22,478 nt of DNA from Actinomycetales bacterium Ga0077552. Its GTDB lineage: Bacteria; Actinomycetota; Actinomycetes; Actinomycetales; Microbacteriaceae. The position numbers and the translations under genes are program-made. Below, piece by piece: positions 1 to 6,727 of this stretch. Positions within the stretch are counted from its first letter, which is position 1, and every line of letters starts with the position of its first letter. The notes below the pieces were generated by a model. It was not told the origin of the DNA and ran no database searches. It was given only the letters and a program-made list of their open reading frames with translations. Location: contig LNFD01000283.1 of the NCBI GenBank assembly GCA_001464255.1, positions 1 through 22,478 on the forward strand, in the 5' to 3' direction.

Positions 1-390
1 GACCTCGCCGGGTGCGCCGGACATCACGACCGAGCCCTTGGGCCCCATCATGACGGCGGGCGACCCGAGCGGAGCCCGCGCCGCCCACGCGCCGATCACT
101 CCCGCCTCGGCGCCGGAAGCCCCGTGCACGAGCACGTCGAGGTCGATCCACCCCTCGTCGACCGAGTGGTCGACGACGGTCTCGGTGCGGGGCTCGCCTT
201 CGACCACCTCGACGCGCACGTGGTCGCCGCCGCCGGGGGCGACGAATCCGGCAAGCTCTCCCGGCACCGCCTCGACGAGCCGCAGCCGCACGTACGAGTC
301 GACCCCCGCGACCGCGAGCACCGTGCGCGCACCGAGGCGCAGCCGTCGCTCCGCGGGCGGGAAGGGGTGGCGAGCGAGCGAGTAGGGCAC
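1..390 (-). CDS. Siderophore-interacting (SIP) family protein, N-terminal part, truncated by window edge
   Basis: The frame is open for 130 codons from a GTG at 390 to the left edge, so the C-terminal half is missing. The sequence has the beta-barrel pattern of SIP/ViuB-like ferric-siderophore reductases: YVRLRLV, then ELAGFVAPGGGDHVRVEV, then DLDVLVHGASG, then GAWAARAPLGSPAVMMGPKGS. In the family this N-terminal domain binds FAD and the missing C-terminal domain binds NAD(P)H to reduce ferric siderophores in the cytoplasm. The usual FAD motif R-x-Y-[ST] appears here as RTET, with Glu in place of Tyr, so flavin binding is uncertain. The GTG lies 11 nt after the stop of the MFS gene, so the two are probably co-transcribed and perhaps coupled. 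Family assignment is from pattern memory; the exact substrate cannot be known. Confidence 0.7.
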   Translation of the reverse strand, partial: MPYSLARHPFPPAERRLRLGARTVLAVAGVDSYVRLRLVEAVPGELAGFVAPGGGDHVRVEVVEGEPRTETVVDHSVDEGWIDLDVLVHGASGAEAGVIGAWAARAPLGSPAVMMGPKGSVVMSGAPGEV

Positions 391-401
391 GGCGGCTCGA
401 T

Positions 402-1684
402 TCAGGAGACTGGGGCGACGGGCACGGCGCCGGTCGCGGGCGGCGGGGCATCCCCGTTGTCGATGTCCTCCGGGTTGGGCAGCGTCATGAGGAAGCGGTA
501 GAAGATCAGCCCGAGAAGGGTGATGCCAGCCCCGCCGACGATCCACGGCACGGTGAGGTCGATGAGGGCGAGCGCTCCGCCGATGAGCGAGCCGATCGGC
601 ATGGTGCCCCACAGCAGCGTGCGCCACGTGCCGTGCACGCGGCCGAGCAGCCGGCCCGGGATGATCGCCTGGCGGAACGACATCATGAGCACGTTCCAGA
701 TGGTCGTCGTCGCGGCGCCGAGCGCGCCGTGAGCAGCACGAGGATGCCCGCGAGCAGGTTCATCGCCGCCATCACGGGCCCGAGCCCGAAGCGGCGGGCC
801 AGGCGCGAGGCGACGACGGAGCCGAGCAGCCCGCCGATCGCGCCGGAGAGCAGGAAGAGCCCGAAGCCCGCTTCGGGGATGGCGAGGGTGTCAAGCACGA
901 AGAGCACGAGCGTGGCGCTCGATGCCGAGAACAGGATCGCGACGGGGATGCTCACGAACCAGAGCGTGCGCAGCATGCGGTTGCCCATGATGAAGTGCCA
1001 GCCGTCGGCGAGCTGGCGGCGGAACGGCACGACCGGCTCGGTCGCCGCCGCGTGGAACTGCCGGCCCGACGCCACGGCGGGCAGCAGCACGGCGAGCAGG
1101 GCAGCGAGCCCGAAGGCCGCGACGAGGCCGCCGATGGGGATGAGCACGGCGACGGCGAAGAGCGCCGAGGTGAGCGGGGCGGCGGCGAAGTTCTGCACGA
1201 CGAGCTCGGCGCCCTCGATGCGGGCGTTCGCCCGCGGCAGGTTCTTCTTCGGCACGACGCTCGGCACGACGGCGCGGATCGCCCCGTCGTAGAGCGTCTC
1301 GCACACCCCGTAGACGAAGATCACGAGGTAGAGCCACCAGATCGTGAGCGCGTTCATGGCGACGAGCACGACGAGCGCCACCGCGAGCACCGTGCGCACG
1401 CCGGCCGCGAGCGCGAGGGCCCGGCGACGGTCCATGCGGTCGACCAGGATTCCGGCCGGCAAGGCGAAGAACAGCCACGGCAGCATCGCGACCGCGCCGA
1501 TGCCGGCGATGAGCACGGGGTCGTCGGTGAGCCGCGCGGCGAGCAGCGGCGAGGCCGTGCGCGCGATGCCGTCGCCGAGGCTCGAGGCGAGGTTCGCCGT
1601 GAAGACGTTCGCGAAGGTGCGGCCGAGCCCCGGGCGGGGGGCCGGGCCGGGGGATGCTGCGCCCGGGGTGGAGCCGCCGGTCAC
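402..1684 (-). pseudogene. MFS transporter (EntS-like exporter type), interrupted by a frameshift
   Basis: The first 320 or so codons from GTG 1684 encode an MFS protein with the loop motif DRMDRRRALA after the second membrane segment and a further run of hydrophobic helices. At about 724-730 the frame breaks: continued reading gives TARSAPRRRPSGTCS and a stop at 683, while the adjacent frame gives the expected GAATTTIWNVLMMSFRQAI and goes on through the last two helices to a stop at 402. A single missing base in the GC-rich stretch would explain this. Restored, the protein would be about 427 aa, a normal MFS length. It starts 10 nt after the aldo/keto reductase stop and ends 11 nt before the SIP gene. 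Next to a SIP protein, a siderophore or xenobiotic exporter is plausible but not proven. Real decay and sequencing error cannot be told apart. Confidence 0.8.
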
Positions 1685-1694
1685 GCCGCGCTCG

Positions 1695-2681
1695 CTACCA
1701 GCGCTCGTGCACGGCCGCGCGGAACCGGCGGTCGTACAGCTCGACCACGCGCGCGTGGAACTCGGCGCCGAGCTCGGCGACCTCGCCCGCGGCCGCGTTG
1801 GCGCGCGCCTGCTCGGGCGAGCGGGCGCCGGGGATCACGGTGCTCACGCCCGGCAGCTGCGCGAGCCAGGCGAGCGCGGCGGTCGCGGGCTGCAGGCCGT
1901 GCTCGGCGGCGAGCGCCGAGAACTCCTGCGCGGCCTCGACGCCCGTGGCGAAGTCGACGCCCGCGAAGGTCTCGCCCTGATCGAAGTGCGAGCCGTCGCG
2001 GTTGTAGGTGCGGTGGTCGTTCTCGGCGAAGACGGTGTCGGCGGTGTAGCGGCCGCTCAGCAGACCGGAGGCGAGCGGAACGCGCGCGATGATGCCGACG
2101 CCCGCGGCGATCGCGGCGGGCAGCACCTCATCGAGCGGCTTGAGGCGGAAGGCGTTGAGCACGATCTGCACGCTCGCGACGTTCGGGCGGGCGATCGCGG
2201 TGAGCGCCTCGGCCGAGGTCTCGACGCTCACGCCGTAGTGCCGGATCTTCCCCTCGGCGACGAGATGGTCGAGGTCGTCGTAGACGCGGTCGATCGAGTA
2301 CACGGGCGTCGGCGGGCAGTGCAGCTGCACGAGGTCGAGCGTCTCGACGCCGAGGTTCTTCCGGCTGCGCTCGTTCCAGGCCCGGAAGTTCTCGGTCGAA
2401 TAGTTCTCGGGCACCTGCGGCAGGCGGCGACCCATCTTGGTGGCGACGTAGACGCCGGCATCGGGGTGGTTGCGGAGGTACTCGCCGATGATCTGCTCGC
2501 TGCGGCCATCACCGTAGACGTCGGCGGTGTCGAACACCGTGACGCCCGACTCGACGGCGGCGTCGAGCACCGCGTGGGCATCCTTCTCGCTCACATCGCC
2601 CCAGTCGGCGCCGAGCTGCCAGGTTCCGAGGCCGATGGAGGAGACGGTCGCACCGGTGCGGCCGAGAATCGAGGTCTTCAT
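1695..2681 (-). CDS. Aldo/keto reductase
   Basis: This 328-aa protein is a full-length NADPH-dependent aldo/keto reductase of the (beta/alpha)8 barrel type, which reduces carbonyl compounds in the cytoplasm. The catalytic tetrad is visible: Asp51 and Tyr56 in FDTADVYG, Lys82 in VATKMG, and His121 in VQLHCPP. The C-terminal NADP-binding part contains STVIPGARSPEQARANAAA. The ATG at 2681 is chosen because a -10-like TAGGCT (2688-2693) ends six bases upstream, which suggests a leaderless transcript; no Shine-Dalgarno is present. That hexamer contains the TAG stop of the upstream small gene. The MFS gene follows after 10 nt. The physiological substrate is unknown. Confidence 0.92.
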   Translation of the reverse strand: MKTSILGRTGATVSSIGLGTWQLGADWGDVSEKDAHAVLDAAVESGVTVFDTADVYGDGRSEQIIGEYLRNHPDAGVYVATKMGRRLPQVPENYSTENFRAWNERSRKNLGVETLDLVQLHCPPTPVYSIDRVYDDLDHLVAEGKIRHYGVSVETSAEALTAIARPNVASVQIVLNAFRLKPLDEVLPAAIAAGVGIIARVPLASGLLSGRYTADTVFAENDHRTYNRDGSHFDQGETFAGVDFATGVEAAQEFSALAAEHGLQPATAALAWLAQLPGVSTVIPGARSPEQARANAAAGEVAELGAEFHARVVELYDRRFRAAVHERW

Positions 2682-2687
2682 GTCGCC

Positions 2688-2693
2688 AGCCTA
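2688..2693 (-). promoter_or_regulatory. -10-like element TAGGCT, leaderless start of aldo/keto reductase
   Basis: TAGGCT on the minus strand ends exactly six bases before the ATG at 2681. It overlaps the stop codon of the small gene at 2691. No good -35 is visible. Confidence 0.5.
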
Positions 2694-2954
2694 TTCGCCG
2701 TTCGAGGCCCCCCACGGCGCGGGAGGCTGGGCGATCACGCGGGCGACAGCCTGCGCGAGCTTCGGCCGGATGATGTGCGCCACGCCCGAGACGCGGTGGG
2801 CGCGCACGTGCTCGGCCTCCTTGCGGGCGACCTCGCCGTCGGCGCGGATCTCGTCGGCCTTGTCGTCGAGGCGGTCCTTCTGCTCCTCGACCCAGTCGCC
2901 GACTTTCTCGCCAGTGGCCTTCGCGGCGTCCTTCGCGGATTCGAACATGCTCAT
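2691..2954 (-). CDS. Small charged protein with a C-terminus copied from the neighbouring hydrolase
   Basis: This 87-aa protein starts at ATG 2954, preceded by a purine-rich AGAGGGGGA about 6 nt upstream; a longer in-frame start at 3035 would add only low-complexity sequence. Residues 1-48 are highly charged and probably helical (FESAKDAAKATGEKVGDWVE, then DRLDDKADEIRADGEVARKE), like the small CsbD/late-embryogenesis-type stress proteins of actinobacteria. Residues 49-82 (HVRAHRVSGVAHIIRPKLAQ onward) are nearly identical to the last 35 residues of the hydrolase at 3144-3950. At DNA level 69 bp are identical. The copied part includes the hydrolase's catalytic-His strand and final helix, which cannot act without the rest of the fold. 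The protein is therefore a chimera. Its function is not known. Confidence 0.65.
   Translation of the reverse strand: MSMFESAKDAAKATGEKVGDWVEEQKDRLDDKADEIRADGEVARKEAEHVRAHRVSGVAHIIRPKLAQAVARVIAQPPAPWGASNGE
2743..2811. repeat. 69-bp perfect direct repeat, copy A (in small gene)
   Basis: Identical to 3184-3252 base for base, offset 441 bp and in the same codon phase. Similarity continues imperfectly leftwards to about 2725, over the last codons. Copy A is probably the derived one, because this segment is an expected part of the alpha/beta-hydrolase fold. Confidence 0.95.
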
Positions 2955-3143
2955 GCTCGATCCCCCTCTCCCCTGCTCGCTGCACGCGACGCTCTGCCGG
3001 TGCGCCGCCCCGCGGGGTGCGGGCGGCCCGGCCACGGTACCGAGCGTCGTCGAGGGATGCGCGGGGTTGACAGCGACCGCTGGGGGTGCGTTGCGGGCGC
3101 GGTCAGCGGAGTCTTCCGCGATTGCCAGGCCCGCGCGGCGCGC

Positions 3144-3950
3144 TCACTCGACCCAGGCGGCGGGCGGCGCTGCGATGACACGCGCGACAGCCTGCGCGAG
3201 CTTCGGCCGGATGATGTGCGCCACGCCCGAGACGCGGTGGGCGCGCACGTGCCGCAGCTGCTGCACGATCGCGAGGCCGCCAGGAGCGAGGAAGGGGTCG
3301 AGCGCGCCGTAGACGAGATCGATCGGCACACGCACGCGCGCGAGGTCGGCGAGCGTTGTCTGCGATTCGATGGCGTTCTGCAGCGAGAGCATGAAGGGCT
3401 GCCAGTTCTTCTCGGTGAGCTCGAGCACGTTCTTGATGGGCGCGATCGCCGCGAGCGCGGCGGCCGTGCGCTGCGTGAAGCTCGGGTTCATTCGCAGAAA
3501 CTCGTAGACGGTGAAGTACGCGCCCATGCTCGCGCGGTCGACCCGGTCGCCGAGCACCGCAGGGGGCAGGTAGATGGGCGAACTCACGAGCACGAGCCGC
3601 TCGAGCTCGCGCCGGTGGGTCGAGGCGTAGCGCGCGGCGATGAGGCTGCCGAGCGAGTGGCCGACGAGCGTGAAGGGCTCGCGCAGCCCGAGCGAGCGGA
3701 TCGTGCGGGCGAGCGCCGCCGCGTGCTCGTCGAGCGTGTAGGTCGCCCCCTCGGGGCTCGGCGAGGCGCCGAAGCCGAGGATGTCGATCGTGATGCAGCG
3801 GTGCGCCGGCTCGAGCAGGGGCACGAGGTGGTGGAACGTGACCGATGAGGAGGCGATGCCGTGGATCATGACGACGACCGGCCCGCTGCCCGTGTCTGCC
3901 GTGACGGTCAGGAGCGGAGCATCCCGCCGGAACAACGACCATGGCGCCAT
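3144..3950 (-). CDS. Alpha/beta-hydrolase
   Basis: This 268-aa protein is a complete alpha/beta-hydrolase fold enzyme. Oxyanion-hole residues lie in VVMIHGIASSS (around 27-36), the nucleophile elbow is GHSLGS with Ser99, the acid is Asp218 in YGALDPF, and the catalytic His is His245 in SGVAHI. The region between, from about 130 to 200, is the cap. There is no signal peptide, so it is probably cytoplasmic. Substrate class (ester, lactone, C-C bond) cannot be read from the sequence. The ATG at 3950 is supported by CATAAT (3958-3963) seven bases upstream, implying a leaderless mRNA. Its last 35 residues are duplicated in the downstream small gene, 189 bp away. Confidence 0.9.
   Translation of the reverse strand: MAPWSLFRRDAPLLTVTADTGSGPVVVMIHGIASSSVTFHHLVPLLEPAHRCITIDILGFGASPSPEGATYTLDEHAAALARTIRSLGLREPFTLVGHSLGSLIAARYASTHRRELERLVLVSSPIYLPPAVLGDRVDRASMGAYFTVYEFLRMNPSFTQRTAAALAAIAPIKNVLELTEKNWQPFMLSLQNAIESQTTLADLARVRVPIDLVYGALDPFLAPGGLAIVQQLRHVRAHRVSGVAHIIRPKLAQAVARVIAAPPAAWVE
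3184..3252. repeat. 69-bp perfect direct repeat, copy B (in hydrolase gene)
   Basis: Partner of 2743-2811. It encodes the catalytic-His strand and terminal helix of the hydrolase, so this is the likely original copy. Confidence 0.95.
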
Positions 3951-3957
3951 GCCTGTG

Positions 3958-3963
3958 ATTATG
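3958..3963 (-). promoter_or_regulatory. -10 element CATAAT upstream of the hydrolase
   Basis: CATAAT on the minus strand matches five of six consensus -10 bases and ends seven bases before the ATG at 3950. No convincing -35 is seen. Confidence 0.55.
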
Positions 3964-4003
3964 GCGGATGCCCACCAGCCCGCGCCGAGGCTGGGGACGA
4001 GAG

Positions 4004-4030
4004 AAGGGGGCCGGCTGAGCCGACCCCCTT
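4004..4030. other. Strong hairpin in a divergent intergenic region
   Basis: Arms of 13 bases (4004-4016 and 4018-4030, AAGGGGG-C-CGGCT type) are complementary with one mismatch and almost no loop. No T-run follows on either strand and no gene reads into it, so a classical terminator is unlikely. Its role is unknown. Confidence 0.5.
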
Positions 4031-4076
4031 GACCTTCGCGTCCACCCCTAGTCGCGGAGGAATACTGAGAATCTAT

Positions 4077-4092
4077 GCGGGCGATCGCCCGC
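4077..4092. other. 16-bp perfect palindrome
   Basis: GCGGGCGATCGCCCGC is a perfect palindrome 142 bp upstream of the DUF4349 lipoprotein start. A second small hairpin (GGGC-TTCTC-GCCC) follows at about 4098-4110. This could be an operator or part of a leader; there is no direct evidence for either. Confidence 0.4.
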
Positions 4093-4220
4093 TAGGCGGG
4101 CTTCTCGCCCTTCCCTCTGGGTTCTCTCGGCACAGGCACAGGCTCGCGGCCGCTCGCGCCCTCGGTAACGATCGGGTTCCACTCGAAAACGTTGGGTGGT
4201 GACGCGCCGATGCCCGGGTC

Positions 4221-4226
4221 TAGCGT
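4221..4226 (+). promoter_or_regulatory. -10-like element TAGCGT, leaderless start of DUF4349 gene
   Basis: TAGCGT ends seven bases before the ATG at 4234 and supports that codon over the in-frame TTG at 4192. Confidence 0.45.
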
Positions 4227-4233
4227 GACCGGC

Positions 4234-5145
4234 ATGCGCACCCCACGACTGCTCGTCACCCTTCCCGCCCTCGCCCTCAGCGCCCTGCTGCTCGGCGGCT
4301 GCGCGGCCGCGGCCACCAACGAGTCGGCGAGCGACTCGGGCGGCATGCCGGGGTTCGAGGAGGGGGTCGGGGCGCCGATCGTCGACGAGTCGACGGGCGA
4401 TCTCGACAGCCAGCCCGACGGCGGCGACCGTGCTGTCATCACGACCGGCTACCTCTACGTCACGGTCGAGGCGCCGCTCGAGGCCGCTGCCGAGGCCGTC
4501 GAGATCGTCGAGGCGGCCGGAGGCCGCGTCGACGGGCGGCAGGAGTTCGCGCCGCGCGAATCGAGCGTGCTGAGCGACGCGGGCGGGGCCGAGCTCGTGC
4601 TGCGCATCCCGGCCGAACGGCTGACGGCCACGCTCGAGAAGCTCAAGGAGCTCGGCGAGGTGGAAGAGCTGCAACTGAGCTCGAGCGACGTCACGCGCGA
4701 GGTGCAAGACATCGACGCCCGGGTGACCGCGCTGCGCTCGTCGATCACGCGCCTGCTCGCGCTGCAGGATGCCGCAGCGACGGTCGAGGATCTCATCGCC
4801 CTCGAGACGGCCATCAGCGACCGCCAGGCGCAGCTCGAGAGCTACGAAGCGCAGCAGCGGTACTACGCCGAACAGGTCGGCCTCTCGACCGTGACGCTCG
4901 TGCTCGGTTCGACCGAGGTCGCTCCCGTCGACGAGCCCGACACGTTCCTCAGCGGACTCGTGACGGGGTGGGAGGCGCTCGTCGGCTTCGGCTCGGGCCT
5001 GCTCGTCGTCGTCGGCGTGCTGCTGCCGTGGGTGCTCGTGCTCGGGCTCCTCGGCCTCGCGGTGCTGCTGATCGTGCGCGCCGCGGTGCGACGGCGGGCG
5101 ACCCCGGCGGTCTCAGCCCCGAGCGGCGTCGACGACGCCGACTAG
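4234..5145 (+). CDS. DUF4349 family lipoprotein
   Basis: From ATG 4234 the product is 303 aa. It begins with a lipoprotein signal peptide (MRTPRLLVTL, then ALLLGGC) with lipobox Cys23, so it should be anchored to the outer face of the membrane. The middle part (about 70-230) matches DUF4349: ITTGYLYVTVEAPLEAA, ELVLRIPAERLTATLEKL, SSSDVTREVQDIDARV and a coiled-coil stretch rich in Leu and Glu ending in LSTVTLVLG. One transmembrane helix (LLVVVGVLLPWVLVLGLLGL) near the C-terminus is followed by a basic tail, so both ends are membrane-linked. Earlier starts at 4192 or 4210 would bury the signal peptide. Its 3' end overlaps the convergent mtlD by 33 bp. The role of DUF4349 proteins is unknown. 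Confidence 0.88.
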   Translation: MRTPRLLVTLPALALSALLLGGCAAAATNESASDSGGMPGFEEGVGAPIVDESTGDLDSQPDGGDRAVITTGYLYVTVEAPLEAAAEAVEIVEAAGGRVDGRQEFAPRESSVLSDAGGAELVLRIPAERLTATLEKLKELGEVEELQLSSSDVTREVQDIDARVTALRSSITRLLALQDAAATVEDLIALETAISDRQAQLESYEAQQRYYAEQVGLSTVTLVLGSTEVAPVDEPDTFLSGLVTGWEALVGFGSGLLVVVGVLLPWVLVLGLLGLAVLLIVRAAVRRRATPAVSAPSGVDDAD

Positions 5146-6252
5146 CGCGGCGAAGAGGGGGTGACCGGCCTCGATACCCATGACCGAGGCCACCACCTGC
5201 GGCGCCGACTCGGCGGCGAGGCGCTCGGCGAGCGCGAGGCTCTCAGGGTCGTCGTCGGCGCGGAACCGCAGGGCTGCCCCGATCGCGGCGAGCAGCCCCA
5301 CGGGCTCGATGCCGGCCTCGGCGAGCGCGGCCGCCGGTTCGATGAAGCGTTCGTGACGGCTGAGCTTGCGCAGCGGCTGCCGGCCGACGCGCGTGACCGG
5401 GTCGGCGAGGGCCGCGTTGGCGAAGCGCTCGAGAGCCGTCGCGCGGTAGGCGTCTTGAACCTCGGGTGCGAAGCCGTGCCGCAGCACGAGCAGGCGCGAG
5501 GTCTCCTCGAGCGCCGCGACGACGCCCGCGCGCACGGCGGGGTCGGCGATCGCCTCGTGCACGAACTCATGGCCCGCGGCGCGCCCGAGGTAGGCGCACG
5601 TCGCATGGCCCGTGTTGACGGTGAAGAGCTTGCGCTCGATGTAGGGGGCCAGGTCGTCGACGAAGTGGGCTCCGGGGATGCTCGGCAGAGCATCCGCGAA
5701 CGGCCCGGTCTCGATCGCCCACTCGCAGAAGGGCTCGACGCGCACGTCGAGGCCGTCGGCCGGGTCGGCGGTCGGCACGATGCGGTCGACGGCGGTGTTG
5801 GCGAACACGGCGCGCTCGAGCACCTCGGGGGCGTCGGCGAGCAGCGTCGCGATCTCGGCGCGCAGCAGGTCGGTCGCCTGCAGCGCGTTCTCGCAGGCCA
5901 TGACGATGAGCGGGGCCGCCTCGGCGGCACGAGCGCGCAGGGCGTCGGCGATCACGGGAGCGATGAAGCGCAGCACTGTCGGGCCGACCGCGGTCGTCGC
6001 GATGTCGGCCGAGGCCACGGCGGCGACCGCGGCAGCGCGATCGGCAGCGCTGTCGATCGCCGTGAAGCCCGTCACGACGTGCTGGCGGCCGCCCGGCCCG
6101 ATCTCGATGACGCGGTACTCGTCGGCATCCTGGATCGCGGCGATGAGCGGGGCGTTCACGTCGACGAAGACGAGGTCGTGACCGGCCTCGTGCAGCAGCA
6201 GCCCGATAAACCCGCGGCCGATGTTGCCGGCGCCGAAGTGGACGGCGGTCAT
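5113..6252 (-). CDS. mtlD: Mannitol-1-phosphate 5-dehydrogenase
   Basis: This 379-aa enzyme oxidises mannitol-1-phosphate to fructose-6-phosphate with NAD+. The N-terminal Rossmann motif FGAGNIGRGFIG (6-17) binds NAD, ACENALQAT lies at about 119-127, and the polyol dehydrogenase signature ERKLFTVNTGHA (206-217) contains the catalytic Lys208. Length is normal for the family. Its ATG overlaps the mtlF stop in an ATGA, so the two are translationally coupled. It is the last gene of the mannitol operon, and its 3' end overlaps the convergent DUF4349 gene. Confidence 0.95.
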   Translation of the reverse strand: MTAVHFGAGNIGRGFIGLLLHEAGHDLVFVDVNAPLIAAIQDADEYRVIEIGPGGRQHVVTGFTAIDSAADRAAAVAAVASADIATTAVGPTVLRFIAPVIADALRARAAEAAPLIVMACENALQATDLLRAEIATLLADAPEVLERAVFANTAVDRIVPTADPADGLDVRVEPFCEWAIETGPFADALPSIPGAHFVDDLAPYIERKLFTVNTGHATCAYLGRAAGHEFVHEAIADPAVRAGVVAALEETSRLLVLRHGFAPEVQDAYRATALERFANAALADPVTRVGRQPLRKLSRHERFIEPAAALAEAGIEPVGLLAAIGAALRFRADDDPESLALAERLAAESAPQVVASVMGIEAGHPLFAALVGVVDAARG

Positions 6253-6692
6253 GCCGCGTCGTTGACGTCGCCCAGGAGGTCGAGCACCTCCTGCGGCGAC
6301 TCGGCCGCGAGCAGCTGCTCGACGGCCGAGTCGTCGCTGAAGACCAACGCGAGCGAGGAGAGCACGGCCATGTGGCCGCCGTCTTTACCCGCGATGGCGG
6401 CCACGACGCGGACGGGGTTGCCGTCCCAGTCGATGGGCTCGTCGTACCGCACGACCGTCATGGCCGAGGCGAGGATCGCCTCTTTCGCCTCGTTGGTGCC
6501 GTGCGGGATGGCGAGGCCGTTGCCCATGAAGGTCGAGACCAGGGATTCGCGCTCCCGCATCGCCGCCTCGTAGTCGGGCGTCACGGCACCGGCGGCCACG
6601 AGCAGGCGAGCGGATTCGGCGATCGCCTCCTCACGGGTGCGCGCGGTGCCGTTCAGCACGATGCGATCGGTGGTCAATACGGTGGTGGTCAC
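6249..6692 (-). CDS. mtlF: PTS mannitol-type EIIA component
   Basis: This 147-aa EIIA domain of the mannitol/fructose class takes phosphate from HPr and passes it to the EIIB domain of MtlA. The phosphorylated histidine is His64 in NGLAIPHGT; GKDGGHMAVLSSLA (about 102-115) is the other conserved stretch. The GTG at 6692 is chosen because the EIIA homology starts there (IVLNGTARTREEAI) and AGGGA lies about six bases upstream; a frame extension to 6992 is only a shadow of mtlA. The gene follows mtlA after 35 nt and overlaps mtlD by 4 nt. In enteric bacteria this domain is fused to the C-terminus of MtlA; here it is separate, as in many Gram-positives. Confidence 0.94.
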   Translation of the reverse strand: MTTTVLTTDRIVLNGTARTREEAIAESARLLVAAGAVTPDYEAAMRERESLVSTFMGNGLAIPHGTNEAKEAILASAMTVVRYDEPIDWDGNPVRVVAAIAGKDGGHMAVLSSLALVFSDDSAVEQLLAAESPQEVLDLLGDVNDAA

Positions 6693-6727
6693 GCGAATCC
6701 CTGGCCTTTCCCTGGTCTGCCCTCGGC

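Noticed and set aside
3004..3027. GC hairpin (GCCGCCC / GGGCGGC) downstream of the hydrolase as its terminator
   Set aside because: It is more than 110 bp from the stop and has no T-run. Such stems are common by chance at this GC content.
1344..3848. Long open frame on the plus strand (834 codons)
   Set aside because: It lies opposite the MFS, aldo/keto reductase and hydrolase genes, and its product is an Arg/Ala/Asp-rich string with no domain. It is a GC-driven shadow.
4072..4095. Possible leader peptide (six codons from ATG 4076) with attenuator
   Set aside because: The short frame results from a palindrome, its codons show no regulatory bias, and the lipoprotein gene seems to have a promoter downstream of it.
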